Shown here piece by piece: positions 1 through 6,070 of a DNA stretch of 6,503 nucleotides. The DNA lies in the NCBI GenBank assembly GCA_945864765.1, contig CAMBDR010000262.1, positions 1-6,503 of the forward strand, in the 5' to 3' direction. The notes below the pieces were generated by a model. The model did not search any database. It was not told where the DNA came from and worked only from the letters and a program-made list of their open reading frames with translations. Source of the stretch: Janthinobacterium lividum (lineage in GTDB: Bacteria; Pseudomonadota; Gammaproteobacteria; Burkholderiales; Burkholderiaceae_D). Position numbers and translations under genes: made by a program. Every line of letters begins with the position of its first letter. Position 1 is the stretch's first letter.

Positions 1-53
1 CACTTTGCAGCTTGGGGGGAGGCGCATGGCGGACCTGCGGCCAAGGCGGTGAA

Positions 54-509
54 TCACAACACCTTCTCCATAAACACACTAAAGGGATCTTCTTTATAGT
101 CCGCAAACGGCGGCCCCAAAACAAAGCCCTCGCTGGCATACAATTTATGCGCCGCAGCAAAACCCGCCGTGCTGCCGGTTTCCAAACTCAAACGCGCATA
201 GCCGCGCTCTTTGGCCACCGCCAAAATATGCAGCAACAAAGCCCGTGCCACACCTTTACGCAAGTGCGCAGCCGTTGTGCGCATCGATTTCAATTCAGCA
301 TGGCGCGCATTCAATTCTTTGAGCGCGCCGCAGCCCATTAACTCGCCATCTTCCCAAACCGTCCAAAATGTAATCTCCGGTTTGCGCAAACCGCTTAAAT
401 CCAGGGCAAACACACACTCCGGTGGTGATTCTGCTCGCATGCCTCGCATATGTTCTTCCAATAATTTGTGGACTTCCGGTCCGTTTAAATCATCAACTTT
501 AATTTCCAT
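54..509 (-). CDS. GNAT family N-acetyltransferase (YsnE-like)
   Basis: A 151-residue single-domain GNAT protein, expected to move an acetyl group from acetyl-CoA to an amine of an unknown substrate in the cytoplasm. The acetyl-CoA loop appears as RKGVAR at residues 84-89, preceded by the strand ELKSMRT (72-78) and followed by a helix. The C-terminal half has SLETGS and KLYASEGF, typical of the fold. FALDLSGL, GCGALKEL, SLETGS and PFADY are familiar from the small YsnE-type acetyltransferases, a recognition made from memory. I chose the ATG at 507-509 because AAGGGG (515-520, read on the minus strand) lies 5 nt upstream. The frame stays open to an ATG at 576-578, but the extra 23 residues are poorly family-like and lack a ribosome site. 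The gene stands alone and is divergent from the small gene at 843. Family is secure; substrate is unknown. Confidence 0.9.
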   Translation of the reverse strand: MEIKVDDLNGPEVHKLLEEHMRGMRAESPPECVFALDLSGLRKPEITFWTVWEDGELMGCGALKELNARHAELKSMRTTAAHLRKGVARALLLHILAVAKERGYARLSLETGSTAGFAAAHKLYASEGFVLGPPFADYKEDPFSVFMEKVL

Positions 510-603
510 GAAAACCCCTTTGATGAATGCTGCACTGCAATGAATAAACAATAATTTTAACATGGGGCAATAAATCATCCGACCATCAAGTGTGCAGGAA
601 AAA

Positions 604-621
604 TTTTACTCTGACCCCAAT
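604..621. repeat. Solo GGGGTCAGAGTAAAATT-type repeat sequence
   Basis: Read on the minus strand this is AATTGGGGTCAGAGTAAAA. From memory, GGGGTCAGAGTAAA is the arm of a palindromic repeat that recurs in many proteobacterial genomes, often near REP-associated tyrosine transposase genes. Only one arm is present and no transposase is nearby, so at most it is a decayed or solitary copy. The assignment depends on recollection and was not checked. Confidence 0.35.
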
Positions 622-691
622 TTAGGAAATGGCAATTAAATGGTATTTAAGTAAGTGTTATGGTTTATTTTGGTATATGTAAATCAGTTGA

Positions 692-718
692 ATTTGCCAA
701 GTTATGCGTTTGGCGAAT
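692..718. promoter_or_regulatory. Imperfect inverted repeat upstream of the small-gene promoter
   Basis: ATTTGCCAA (692-700) and TTGGCGAAT (710-718) form 9-bp arms with one mismatch (a G-U wobble if transcribed) around a 9-nt centre, GTTATGCGT. It lies about 21 bp upstream of the -35 box at 740, where an operator or activator site could sit. It resembles the repeat at 776-806, which also has a CCAA...TTGG layout. Protein binding is inferred. Confidence 0.4.
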
Positions 719-739
719 GTTTGATAGATAAATTTAGAA

Positions 740-768
740 TTGGATTAATATCCTGTTTTCGCTATACT
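740..768 (+). promoter_or_regulatory. Sigma70-type promoter for the small gene
   Basis: TTGGAT (740-745, 4 of 6 matches to TTGACA) is separated by exactly 17 bp from TATACT (763-768, 5 of 6 matches to TATAAT). Transcription would start near 775, giving a leader of about 68 nt before the ATG at 843. This is the best promoter match I found in the window, and it lies in non-coding, AT-rich DNA correctly oriented towards a gene with its own ribosome site. Confidence 0.65.
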
Positions 769-775
769 GCCATCC

Positions 776-806
776 AACGAACCAATCCATAACGCTTTGG
801 TTTGTT
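776..806 (+). promoter_or_regulatory. Inverted repeat / stem-loop at the start of the small-gene leader
   Basis: AACGAACCAA (776-785) pairs with TTGGTTTGTT (797-806) across all 10 positions, with one G-U wobble, leaving an 11-nt loop. It begins almost at the predicted transcription start, so it could be a 5'-terminal RNA hairpin that protects the transcript or affects translation. As DNA it could be an operator just downstream of the -10 box. The sequence alone does not decide between these. Confidence 0.5.
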
Positions 807-842
807 ACCAGTGTCATTAAACCAGCTCAAAAGGAGTGAAGC

Positions 843-1004
843 ATGAAAAACCTGAATCGTGATTTTAACGGTGTACCTGCGGCGGGCGTGTTTTATCCCG
901 GTTTGCCAACGACCACACGGGTGAGGGAGGATGAGGTATCGAATTGGGTGGCAGACGGTTTGAGCCGCCTGCTTGGGATGACATTACAGCCTTGGACCCG
1001 ATAA
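843..1004 (+). CDS. Small unrecognised protein, 53 aa
   Basis: A 53-codon frame starting ATG AAA AAC. It has the ribosome site AAGGAG (831-836) 6 nt upstream and the strong promoter at 740-768. An in-frame stop at 837-839 fixes the ATG as the true 5' end, so this is not the tail of a longer frame. The product starts MKNLNRDF, has a Gly/Pro/Thr-rich middle (GVFYPGLPTTT), an acidic stretch (REDEV) and then a segment that could be an amphipathic helix (NWVADGLSRLLGM), ending PWTR. It has no cysteine, no signal peptide and no membrane segment. I do not recognise the family. A short regulatory peptide, a modified-peptide precursor or a lineage-specific orphan are all possible; no modification enzyme is adjacent. 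It converges on malQ, with 17 bp between the stops. Being a real gene rests on promoter plus ribosome site, not on homology. Confidence 0.55.
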   Translation: MKNLNRDFNGVPAAGVFYPGLPTTTRVREDEVSNWVADGLSRLLGMTLQPWTR

Positions 1005-1021
1005 TGTTGCAATTTTGTGCT

Positions 1022-2527
1022 TTAAACTCGTCCACTAGCCAGGTTTAACCCGGCCAAAAATTGGCCTACTTGGCTAGTTAGTTGTTCTTCCCGGTAACGC
1101 CATGCCCAATTCCCCGCCAGGCTACCCGGATAATTCATGCGCGCTGTTTCATCCAGATTAAGCGCATCCTGTAACGGAATTAACACCGTGCCCGCTTTGG
1201 AATGCCATACCGCCCGCGTCATCTCAAAGCTGATATTGTCTTCATTAAACTCACGCCCAAAATAACGCTGTAAATGGTCGCGCTCATGTTGCGGCATGCT
1301 GCGAAACCAGCCGCGCGTGGTGTTGTTGTCATGCGTGCCGGTGTAGGCCACGCAATGCTCAATATAGTGATGCGGCAGATACGGGTTGTCATCACCCGCG
1401 CCAAAGGCGTAATGCAATACGCGCATGCCCGGTAAGCCACTGTTTTCACGCAGTGCCGCCACTTCTGCGGTGATGATGCCCAAATCTTCGGCGATGATGT
1501 CCAATTTGCCCAAATGGCGCTCTATGGTGTCGAAAAAATGCTGGCCCGGCCCTTTCATCCAACGGCCATTGACCGCCGTGCTTTCATGGCCGGGGATTTC
1601 CCAGTAGTTTTCAAAGCCGCAAAAATGATCAATGCGCATGCAATCAACCTGGGTTGCGAGCAACGCTAAGCGCTGTTGCCACCAGGCGTAGTCGTCCTCC
1701 TTCATGCGCTGCCAACGGTACAGCGGGTTGCCCCAGCGTTGCCCGGTGGCGCTAAAATAATCGGGCGGCACGCCTGCCACTACGGTGGGGTTGCCATCGG
1801 CATCGAGTTCAAATAAAGCTTGATTGGCCCACACGTCGGCACTGTCTTGCGCCACAAAAATGGGCATGTCGCCAATGATGCGTATTCCCTGTTGATTGGC
1901 ATATTGCTTCACGGCTTGCCACTCACGGAAAAATTCATATTGCACAAAACGGTAAAAGTCGATGGCTTGCCCGTGCTGTGCTTGCCAGTGGGCCAGGGTC
2001 GCTGCGTCGCGTTGCCGTAATTTGATCGGCCAAAACTGCCAGGCCTGGCTTTGATGTTGCTCTTTGATGGCGCAAAAGAGCGCGAAATCATCCAGCCATG
2101 AGGCATGCAGGGCGCAAAAGGCGCGAAATTCGACTTGATCCGTGTGGCTCCCGGGCAATGCCTGAACGCCTGCGAAGGCGCGCCTGAGCAATTGGTTTTT
2201 CCAAATCGTGATGCCGCAATAGTCGATTTGGTCGGGCGAAAAGTTGGGGCAGTCGGCCAAATCAGCCGGGCTGAGGTAGCCGCGTTGCAATAAACGCTCG
2301 GGACTGATTAACAGCGGATTGCCCGCCATGGCCGAGAGGCATTGATAGGGCGAATCACCATAGGACGTGGGGCCAAGCGGCAAAATTTGCCAGCGCTGCT
2401 GCTTGGCGGCGACTAAAAAGTCAATGAATTGCAGTGCTTGCGGCCCCAAATCGCCAATGCCATATTGGCCCGGCAAAGAGGTCGGGTGCAATACCAGGCC
2501 CGATGTTCGTTGCGATGTTCGTTGCAT
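1022..2527 (-). CDS. malQ: 4-alpha-glucanotransferase (amylomaltase), GH77
   Basis: A 501-residue cytoplasmic enzyme that transfers alpha-1,4-glucan segments between maltodextrins, releasing glucose. Family landmarks appear in order: SGLVLHPTSLPG near the N-terminus, GDSPYQCLSAMAGNPLLISP, GDMPIFVAQDSADVWAN, the nucleophile in MRIDHF (Asp300), the acid/base in IIAEDLG (Glu347) and the third acid in GTHDNNT (Asp400). The spacing matches the short, Thermus-type amylomaltases rather than the longer E. coli MalQ. I chose the ATG at 2525-2527 because GGGGAAG (2532-2538) lies just upstream. An in-frame ATG at 2549-2551 would add 8 residues and has no ribosome site. The first codons after the ATG are a perfect 12-bp duplication (QRTS twice). 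It follows the ubiH-like gene by 77 nt on the same strand. No glycogen or maltose genes are visible nearby. Identification is secure. Confidence 0.96.
   Translation of the reverse strand: MQRTSQRTSGLVLHPTSLPGQYGIGDLGPQALQFIDFLVAAKQQRWQILPLGPTSYGDSPYQCLSAMAGNPLLISPERLLQRGYLSPADLADCPNFSPDQIDYCGITIWKNQLLRRAFAGVQALPGSHTDQVEFRAFCALHASWLDDFALFCAIKEQHQSQAWQFWPIKLRQRDAATLAHWQAQHGQAIDFYRFVQYEFFREWQAVKQYANQQGIRIIGDMPIFVAQDSADVWANQALFELDADGNPTVVAGVPPDYFSATGQRWGNPLYRWQRMKEDDYAWWQQRLALLATQVDCMRIDHFCGFENYWEIPGHESTAVNGRWMKGPGQHFFDTIERHLGKLDIIAEDLGIITAEVAALRENSGLPGMRVLHYAFGAGDDNPYLPHHYIEHCVAYTGTHDNNTTRGWFRSMPQHERDHLQRYFGREFNEDNISFEMTRAVWHSKAGTVLIPLQDALNLDETARMNYPGSLAGNWAWRYREEQLTSQVGQFLAGLNLASGRV
1034..1078. 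repeat. Nested inverted repeat in the 3' end of malQ
   Basis: The outer arms ACTAGCCA (1034-1041) and TGGCTAGT (1071-1078) are perfect complements. Between them GGCCAA (1052-1057) and TTGGCC (1061-1066) form a second perfect hairpin with a 3-nt loop. It lies wholly inside the last malQ codons, 30 bp beyond the stop of the convergent small gene, so it could help end or stabilise that plus-strand transcript. Neither side has a clear T-run, so it is not called an intrinsic terminator. Confidence 0.45.
2501..2524 (-). repeat. Perfect 12-bp tandem duplication at the malQ 5' end
   Basis: CGATGTTCGTTG occurs twice with no gap (2501-2512 and 2513-2524). On the coding strand it encodes QRTS-QRTS directly after the ATG at 2525-2527 and before the conserved SGLVLHP segment. 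It is in frame and changes only the length of the N-terminal tail. Confidence 0.85.
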
Positions 2528-2604
2528 AGCACTTCCCCAAAAGCGATTCATGCTAGCACTATTCGTCGCAAAATATCTGATTTTTTGTGCGATTTTTGAC
2601 GATG

Positions 2605-3873
2605 TCAGCGTCGCCCAAACATCATCAATTCGGCCAGCATGTGTTTGGCCGGGTCAAACGCATCCAGCAAACCCAAGGTGGCCCCCAGCATGCCTTGTGC
2701 CAGCGAACGCTGGGCACCGCCGGTAAAGATGCGCGCCATGGTGTCGGTTAAGCGTATGGTCAGGGCGCGGTCATCTTGCCGCTCTTGTTCAAAACGCTGT
2801 AAGCTGGCCGGGCTGATTTCGCGCGCCAGCAGGCTGGCCAGTACCGCCGCATCGCGCAAACCCAGGTTTAAGCCTTGCCCCGCCACCGGGTGCAGGGTTT
2901 GCGCGGCGTTGCCAATGGCAATGCTGCGCTGCATATGGCCGTGGGCGTTGGCACTGGTGTTGGCGTTGAGACCCAAGGGGAAAGCCATGCGCGGGCTGAC
3001 GCTGACGAAACGGCCCAGGCGGTTGCCAAATACCTGCCATAGTTCATTCAAAAAGGCCGCATCATCCAGACTTAACAGCGCTTCGGCGGTGGTCGGTTTT
3101 ACGCACCATACCAGCGAATAGGCATGCCCTGTCGGGTTGCCATCGTCTTGCGGCAATAAAGCCAGCGGCCCTTCATCGGTGAAGCGCTCAAAGGCGCGGT
3201 GCGGTATCGGGCTGCTTGCGCGTACTTCGGCAATGACAGCGGTTTGTTCATAATCCCGATGGATTTTCTTTTCCATTTGACTGGAAAACACGCCGCCCTC
3301 GGCTTGAATCAAAATTTTGGCCTGCAATAAACTGGACGATAAGGCGTCGTGGCTTTGCAGCGAAAGGCTGACGCTATCGGTGTGCTCCTGGCTGGCGCAA
3401 ACTTGCATGGGGCGAATAATCTGGATGCCCATTTGCTGGCATACCCGCGCCAGGATCGCTACAATCGCGCCGTAGCGGCTGACATAACCCAGGGCCGGCA
3501 CCTGATGTTCGATCCGGTCAATTAAAGTGCGACCAAAATGGCCACGCCGTGAGACATGGATTTGGTGAATTTCCGTGCTGACAATCGGCCACGCGCCAAT
3601 GCGCTGCAAGATTTGGCGGCTGCCATAGGACAGCGCAATCGAGCGCGGGTCTTGTATGCTTTGTTCCAGACTTTTGCCATCGATCAGGGTGATTTGCTCG
3701 GGCCGCAGGCCGTTTTTCACCAGTATCGCGGCCAAGGCCAGGCCTACCGGGCCAGCACCGCAGATGGCAATGTCGCTGCTCAGGTCGCTGCTGACGCTGT
3801 TGCTTCGGTCGTTGCTTCGGTCGTTGCTGCGGTCGTTGCTTCGGTCGTTGCTTTGGTCGCTACTTTGATCCAT
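2605..3873 (-). CDS. ubiH: UbiH/UbiF/COQ6-family FAD-dependent monooxygenase
   Basis: A 422-residue flavoprotein hydroxylase, expected to hydroxylate the ring of a polyprenylated ubiquinone precursor at the inner face of the membrane. The dinucleotide-binding motif DIAICGAGPVG spans residues 34-44. The second FAD motif and family signature, GNAAQTLHP followed by VAGQGLNLGLRD (321-341), is the classic UbiH/COQ6 pattern. The C-terminal region is helical. Which ring position it modifies (UbiH, UbiF or UbiI role) cannot be told from sequence alone. The ATG at 3871-3873 is the only available start upstream of the FAD domain and has an AGAGGA-type ribosome site. Oddly, about 33 residues precede the FAD motif, almost all a four-residue repeat (SSDQ, SNDR x4, SNSV, SSDL); E. 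coli UbiH has no such tail. It lies 38 nt after pepP in an apparent operon. Confidence 0.92.
   Translation of the reverse strand: MDQSSDQSNDRSNDRSNDRSNDRSNSVSSDLSSDIAICGAGPVGLALAAILVKNGLRPEQITLIDGKSLEQSIQDPRSIALSYGSRQILQRIGAWPIVSTEIHQIHVSRRGHFGRTLIDRIEHQVPALGYVSRYGAIVAILARVCQQMGIQIIRPMQVCASQEHTDSVSLSLQSHDALSSSLLQAKILIQAEGGVFSSQMEKKIHRDYEQTAVIAEVRASSPIPHRAFERFTDEGPLALLPQDDGNPTGHAYSLVWCVKPTTAEALLSLDDAAFLNELWQVFGNRLGRFVSVSPRMAFPLGLNANTSANAHGHMQRSIAIGNAAQTLHPVAGQGLNLGLRDAAVLASLLAREISPASLQRFEQERQDDRALTIRLTDTMARIFTGGAQRSLAQGMLGATLGLLDAFDPAKHMLAELMMFGRR
3772..3864 (-). repeat. 12-bp tandem repeats encoding an SNDR tail in ubiH
   Basis: Residues 4-34 of the UbiH-like protein follow a strict four-residue period: SSDQ, four SNDR units, SNSV, SSDL, SSD. 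The four SNDR units (3805-3852) differ only by a CGA/CGC arginine codon in the second copy; the flanking units are diverged copies. The period is 12 bp, so gain or loss of a unit keeps the reading frame. Confidence 0.9.
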
Positions 3874-3911
3874 GCTGGTTTTCCTCTGTGTTCCTTTGTT
3901 TTTGCCGGTTT

Positions 3912-5240
3912 TCAGCTCGCTTGCATGATGGCTTCAATCTCGGCCACCGTGCGCGGGGCGGCCTCGGATAAATTGCGCTGGCCATCGGCGGTAATTAAAA
4001 TATCATCTTCAATCCGAATCCCGATCTGCCAAAACGCTTCCGGCACGCCTTCGCTCGGGCGCACGTACAGCCCCGGTTCCACCGTCACCACCATGCCCGC
4101 TTGCAGCGCCCGGTATTCGCGCTCGCTGCCCTCGACAATGGGGCCGGTGCGGTAGTCGCCCACGTCATGCACATCCAGCCCCAGCCAATGCCCGGTGCTG
4201 TGCATATAAAACTGGCGATAGGCTTTTTTCTCGATCACGTCATCCAATAAACCCACTTTGCCCGCATCGAGTAAGCCCAAATCAAGCATGCCTTGCGCCA
4301 GCACCCGCACTGCGGCATCGTTCATGGCGCTATAATTGCGCCCCGGTAAAGCTTGTTCGATGGCGGCTTGGTGCGCGGCCAATACCAGTTGGTAGCAATC
4401 TTTTTGCGGCCCGCTAAAGCGCCCATTCACCGGGAAGGTGCGGGTAATGTCAGAGGCATAGCCGTCCAGCTCGCACCCGGCATCGATCAATAATAAGTCG
4501 CCGTCTTTGCACATTGCGGCATTGCCAACATAGTGCAACACACAGGCATTGGCACCGGTTGCCACAATCGAGTTATACGCTGCTGCGGGCGAGCCTTGGC
4601 GGCGGAATTCATACAATATTTCTGCCTCGACCTGGTATTCAAACATATTCGGGCGGGTCATTTGCATGGCCCGCTTGTGCGCCGCTGCTGAAATGGTGGC
4701 CGCTTTTTGCATGGTGATGATTTCTGATTCATCCTTGAACAAACGCATTTCATTGAGGATGACGTTCACGTCGCGCATATTGCCCGGTGCCAGCCGGGTT
4801 TGTTGGCGCATGCTTTGCACCCAGCCCGGTATCTCGCGTTCAATGATGCTGCCAAACGGATAGTAGAGCGTGGATAAATGCCCGAGCCGGCGCGTGATTT
4901 CAGCGCTCAGGGTATCGATGGGGAAGGCGGCATCGAAGCCAAATTGCTCGCGTGCGGCGTCGGGCCCATAGCGAAAACCATCCCAAATTTCCCGCTCGAC
5001 GTTTTTTTCGCGACAAAATAACAGTGATTCGTGCCGCCCGTTGGGGTGTGCGATGAGGACCATCACGCTGTGCGGTTCGGTGAAACCGGATAAATAAAAG
5101 AAATTGCTGTCGAAGCGAAAGGGGAAATCACAATCATTATTGCGTACTTGTTCCGGTGCGGTGGCAATAATGGCGGCGCTACCCGCCGGGATTTGGATTT
5201 GGGCCAGTAAGGCAGCGCGGCGGGCAGCATACGATGTCAT
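3912..5240 (-). CDS. pepP: Xaa-Pro aminopeptidase (aminopeptidase P, M24B)
   Basis: A 442-residue cytoplasmic metallopeptidase that removes the N-terminal residue from peptides with proline in second position. The first ~170 residues are the creatinase-type N-domain, including RFDSNFFYLSGF. The pita-bread catalytic domain follows, with all five metal ligands in place: Asp253 (LLIDAG), Asp264 (YASDITRTF), His351 (STGHWLG), Glu388 (VTVEPGLY) and Glu411 (GIRIEDD). Length matches E. coli PepP (about 440 residues). The ATG at 5238-5240 has AAGGA about 8 nt upstream. The gene follows the MurU-like gene by 66 nt, a gap containing a 10-bp periodic repeat, and precedes ubiH by 38 nt. Proximity of pepP and ubiH is seen in many proteobacteria. 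Nothing in the protein looks damaged. Confidence 0.97.
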   Translation of the reverse strand: MTSYAARRAALLAQIQIPAGSAAIIATAPEQVRNNDCDFPFRFDSNFFYLSGFTEPHSVMVLIAHPNGRHESLLFCREKNVEREIWDGFRYGPDAAREQFGFDAAFPIDTLSAEITRRLGHLSTLYYPFGSIIEREIPGWVQSMRQQTRLAPGNMRDVNVILNEMRLFKDESEIITMQKAATISAAAHKRAMQMTRPNMFEYQVEAEILYEFRRQGSPAAAYNSIVATGANACVLHYVGNAAMCKDGDLLLIDAGCELDGYASDITRTFPVNGRFSGPQKDCYQLVLAAHQAAIEQALPGRNYSAMNDAAVRVLAQGMLDLGLLDAGKVGLLDDVIEKKAYRQFYMHSTGHWLGLDVHDVGDYRTGPIVEGSEREYRALQAGMVVTVEPGLYVRPSEGVPEAFWQIGIRIEDDILITADGQRNLSEAAPRTVAEIEAIMQAS

Positions 5241-5274
5241 GATAAAAGTCCTTGAGGTAAAATTTGCTACAAAT

Positions 5275-5310
5275 GTTTAATCAGGTTTAACCAAGTTTAA
5301 GTGGGTTCAA
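5275..5310. repeat. Four GTTTAA-type hexamers at exact 10-bp spacing, upstream of pepP
   Basis: GTTTAA occurs at 5275-5280, 5285-5290 and 5295-5300, with a variant GTTCAA at 5305-5310, each starting exactly 10 bp after the last. The intervening four bases differ, so the period is in the hexamer only. It fills most of the gap between the MurU-like gene and pepP, and the fourth copy overlaps the MurU stop codon. Helical phasing would put all copies on one DNA face. A regulator site or intrinsic bend is inferred. Confidence 0.6.
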
Positions 5311-6011
5311 CTGAGGCGCTTATTTAATTGTTCTAATCGTTCCGGTGTGCCAACATCGACCCAGGTACCACGGTATACGTCGCCACCGATCAAGCCTTTG
5401 TCTGCATAGTCACGCAGTACGGTCACCAGTTTAACGCATTCTCCGGCTTGAATATGCGAGAACATGGCTGGATTGAGCACGCTGATGCCAGAATAAGTGT
5501 AACGGGGCGTGCCCTGGTTGGCCAAACTAAACAAATTCAAGGCAAAATCGCCTTCCGGGTGTTCCGGCGGATTGGGCACCAAATACAGCCAGGCAACATC
5601 GCGCTTGTCAGCCGCCCAGGGCACGCCCCACATGTCGGCGGTTTGCAAGGCATCAAACACTTGGGAAAAATCAAAATGCGGGCAATAAATATCGGCAGAA
5701 ATGGCAACAAACGGTTCCGGCCCGAGTAAGTCGCGCGCAAAGGCCAGCCCACCTGCGGTTTCGAGCAGTTGGTTTTCGTGCGAATAGCTAATTTGTGCCC
5801 CAAAGCGCTCGCCATTGCCCAGTTCTTGCTCAATCATCTGCCCCAAATAATTCAAATTGATGACGATTTCCGTAATGCCGGCGCGCACCAAATTTAAAAT
5901 ATGCCAAACAATCAGTGCGCGCCCACCTACTTTGAGTAAGGGTTTGGGGCAGTGTTCGGTCAAGGGGCGCATACGGGTGCCGCTTCCGGCTGCAAAAATC
6001 ATTGCTTTCAT
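5307..6011 (-). CDS. murU: MurU-type nucleotidyltransferase (N-acetylmuramate-1-phosphate uridylyltransferase)
   Basis: A 234-residue enzyme of the sugar nucleotidyltransferase fold. MurU makes UDP-MurNAc from MurNAc-alpha-1-phosphate and UTP in the anabolic cell-wall recycling route known from Pseudomonas. The nucleotide-binding signature AAGSGTRMRPLT (residues 7-18) with PKPL (22-25) is intact. The metal-binding aspartates are expected at Asp107 (AISADIY) and Asp219 (WVDVGT). ETAGGL (84-89) and YSGISVL also match the family, and the size is close to Pseudomonas MurU (about 223 residues). Another sugar-1-phosphate substrate, such as mannose-1-phosphate, cannot be excluded. The kinase partner AmgK is not in the window; the gene immediately upstream is instead the 101-aa unknown, 41 nt away. 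The start ATG gives the canonical MKAMI N-terminus, although no clear Shine-Dalgarno precedes it. Confidence 0.85.
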   Translation of the reverse strand: MKAMIFAAGSGTRMRPLTEHCPKPLLKVGGRALIVWHILNLVRAGITEIVINLNYLGQMIEQELGNGERFGAQISYSHENQLLETAGGLAFARDLLGPEPFVAISADIYCPHFDFSQVFDALQTADMWGVPWAADKRDVAWLYLVPNPPEHPEGDFALNLFSLANQGTPRYTYSGISVLNPAMFSHIQAGECVKLVTVLRDYADKGLIGGDVYRGTWVDVGTPERLEQLNKRLS

Positions 6012-6042
6012 GTGGGACGGGCTTTGGAAATGGAAACCGCCC

Positions 6043-6070
6043 AGTATACCGCTTATTTCTTTTGCCGCAA
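6043..6070 (-). promoter_or_regulatory. Possible internal promoter for the MurU-like gene
   Basis: On the minus strand, TTGCGG (6065-6070) is followed after 16 bp by TATACT (6043-6048). The -10 is good and the -35 matches only the TTG core. Transcription would start about 25 nt before the MurU ATG. The -35 lies in the last codons of the 101-aa gene. Confidence 0.3.

Larger units (their letters stand above)
510..842. other. AT-rich divergent intergenic region
   Basis: This 333-base stretch separates the minus-strand acetyltransferase from the plus-strand small gene. It is visibly richer in A+T than the flanking genes. No further credible coding frame was seen. It contains a solo GGGGTCAGAGTAAAATT-type sequence (604-621), an imperfect inverted repeat (692-718), a strong plus-strand promoter (740-768), a second inverted repeat (776-806) and a good ribosome site (831-836). 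I could not find a convincing minus-strand promoter for the acetyltransferase: the AT-rich stretch near 545-570 offers several poor -10 candidates and no clear -35. Confidence 0.7.

Noticed and set aside
2..52. Plus-strand frame running in from the left edge and stopping at 50-52, just before the acetyltransferase stop
   Set aside because: It could be the C-terminus of a convergent gene, but only 16 codons are visible, they have no recognisable pattern, and another frame is also open across the edge.
510..578. N-terminal extension of the acetyltransferase to the ATG at 576-578
   Set aside because: The extra residues are not family-like and have no ribosome site, whereas the ATG at 507-509 has AAGGGG at good spacing.
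1040..1050. CAGGTTTAACC shared between the malQ end and the pepP upstream repeat (5282-5292)
   Set aside because: A single shared 11-mer is expected several times by chance in a window of this size, so it is not evidence of a common element.
2528..2551. Eight-codon longer malQ start
   Set aside because: No Shine-Dalgarno precedes the ATG at 2549-2551, while GGGGAAG precedes the one at 2525-2527. It remains possible.
2552..2604. Bulged TCGC..AAAA / TTTTGCGA pairing between ubiH and malQ as a terminator
   Set aside because: The stem is AT-rich, bulged and lacks a following T-run in the direction of transcription, so it does not support an intrinsic terminator.
3556..4155. Long plus-strand open frame opposite ubiH and pepP, including a Leu/Arg/Ser-repeat segment
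   Set aside because: It is the antisense shadow of the 12-bp repeat and of well-identified minus-strand genes, with no ribosome site or family match.
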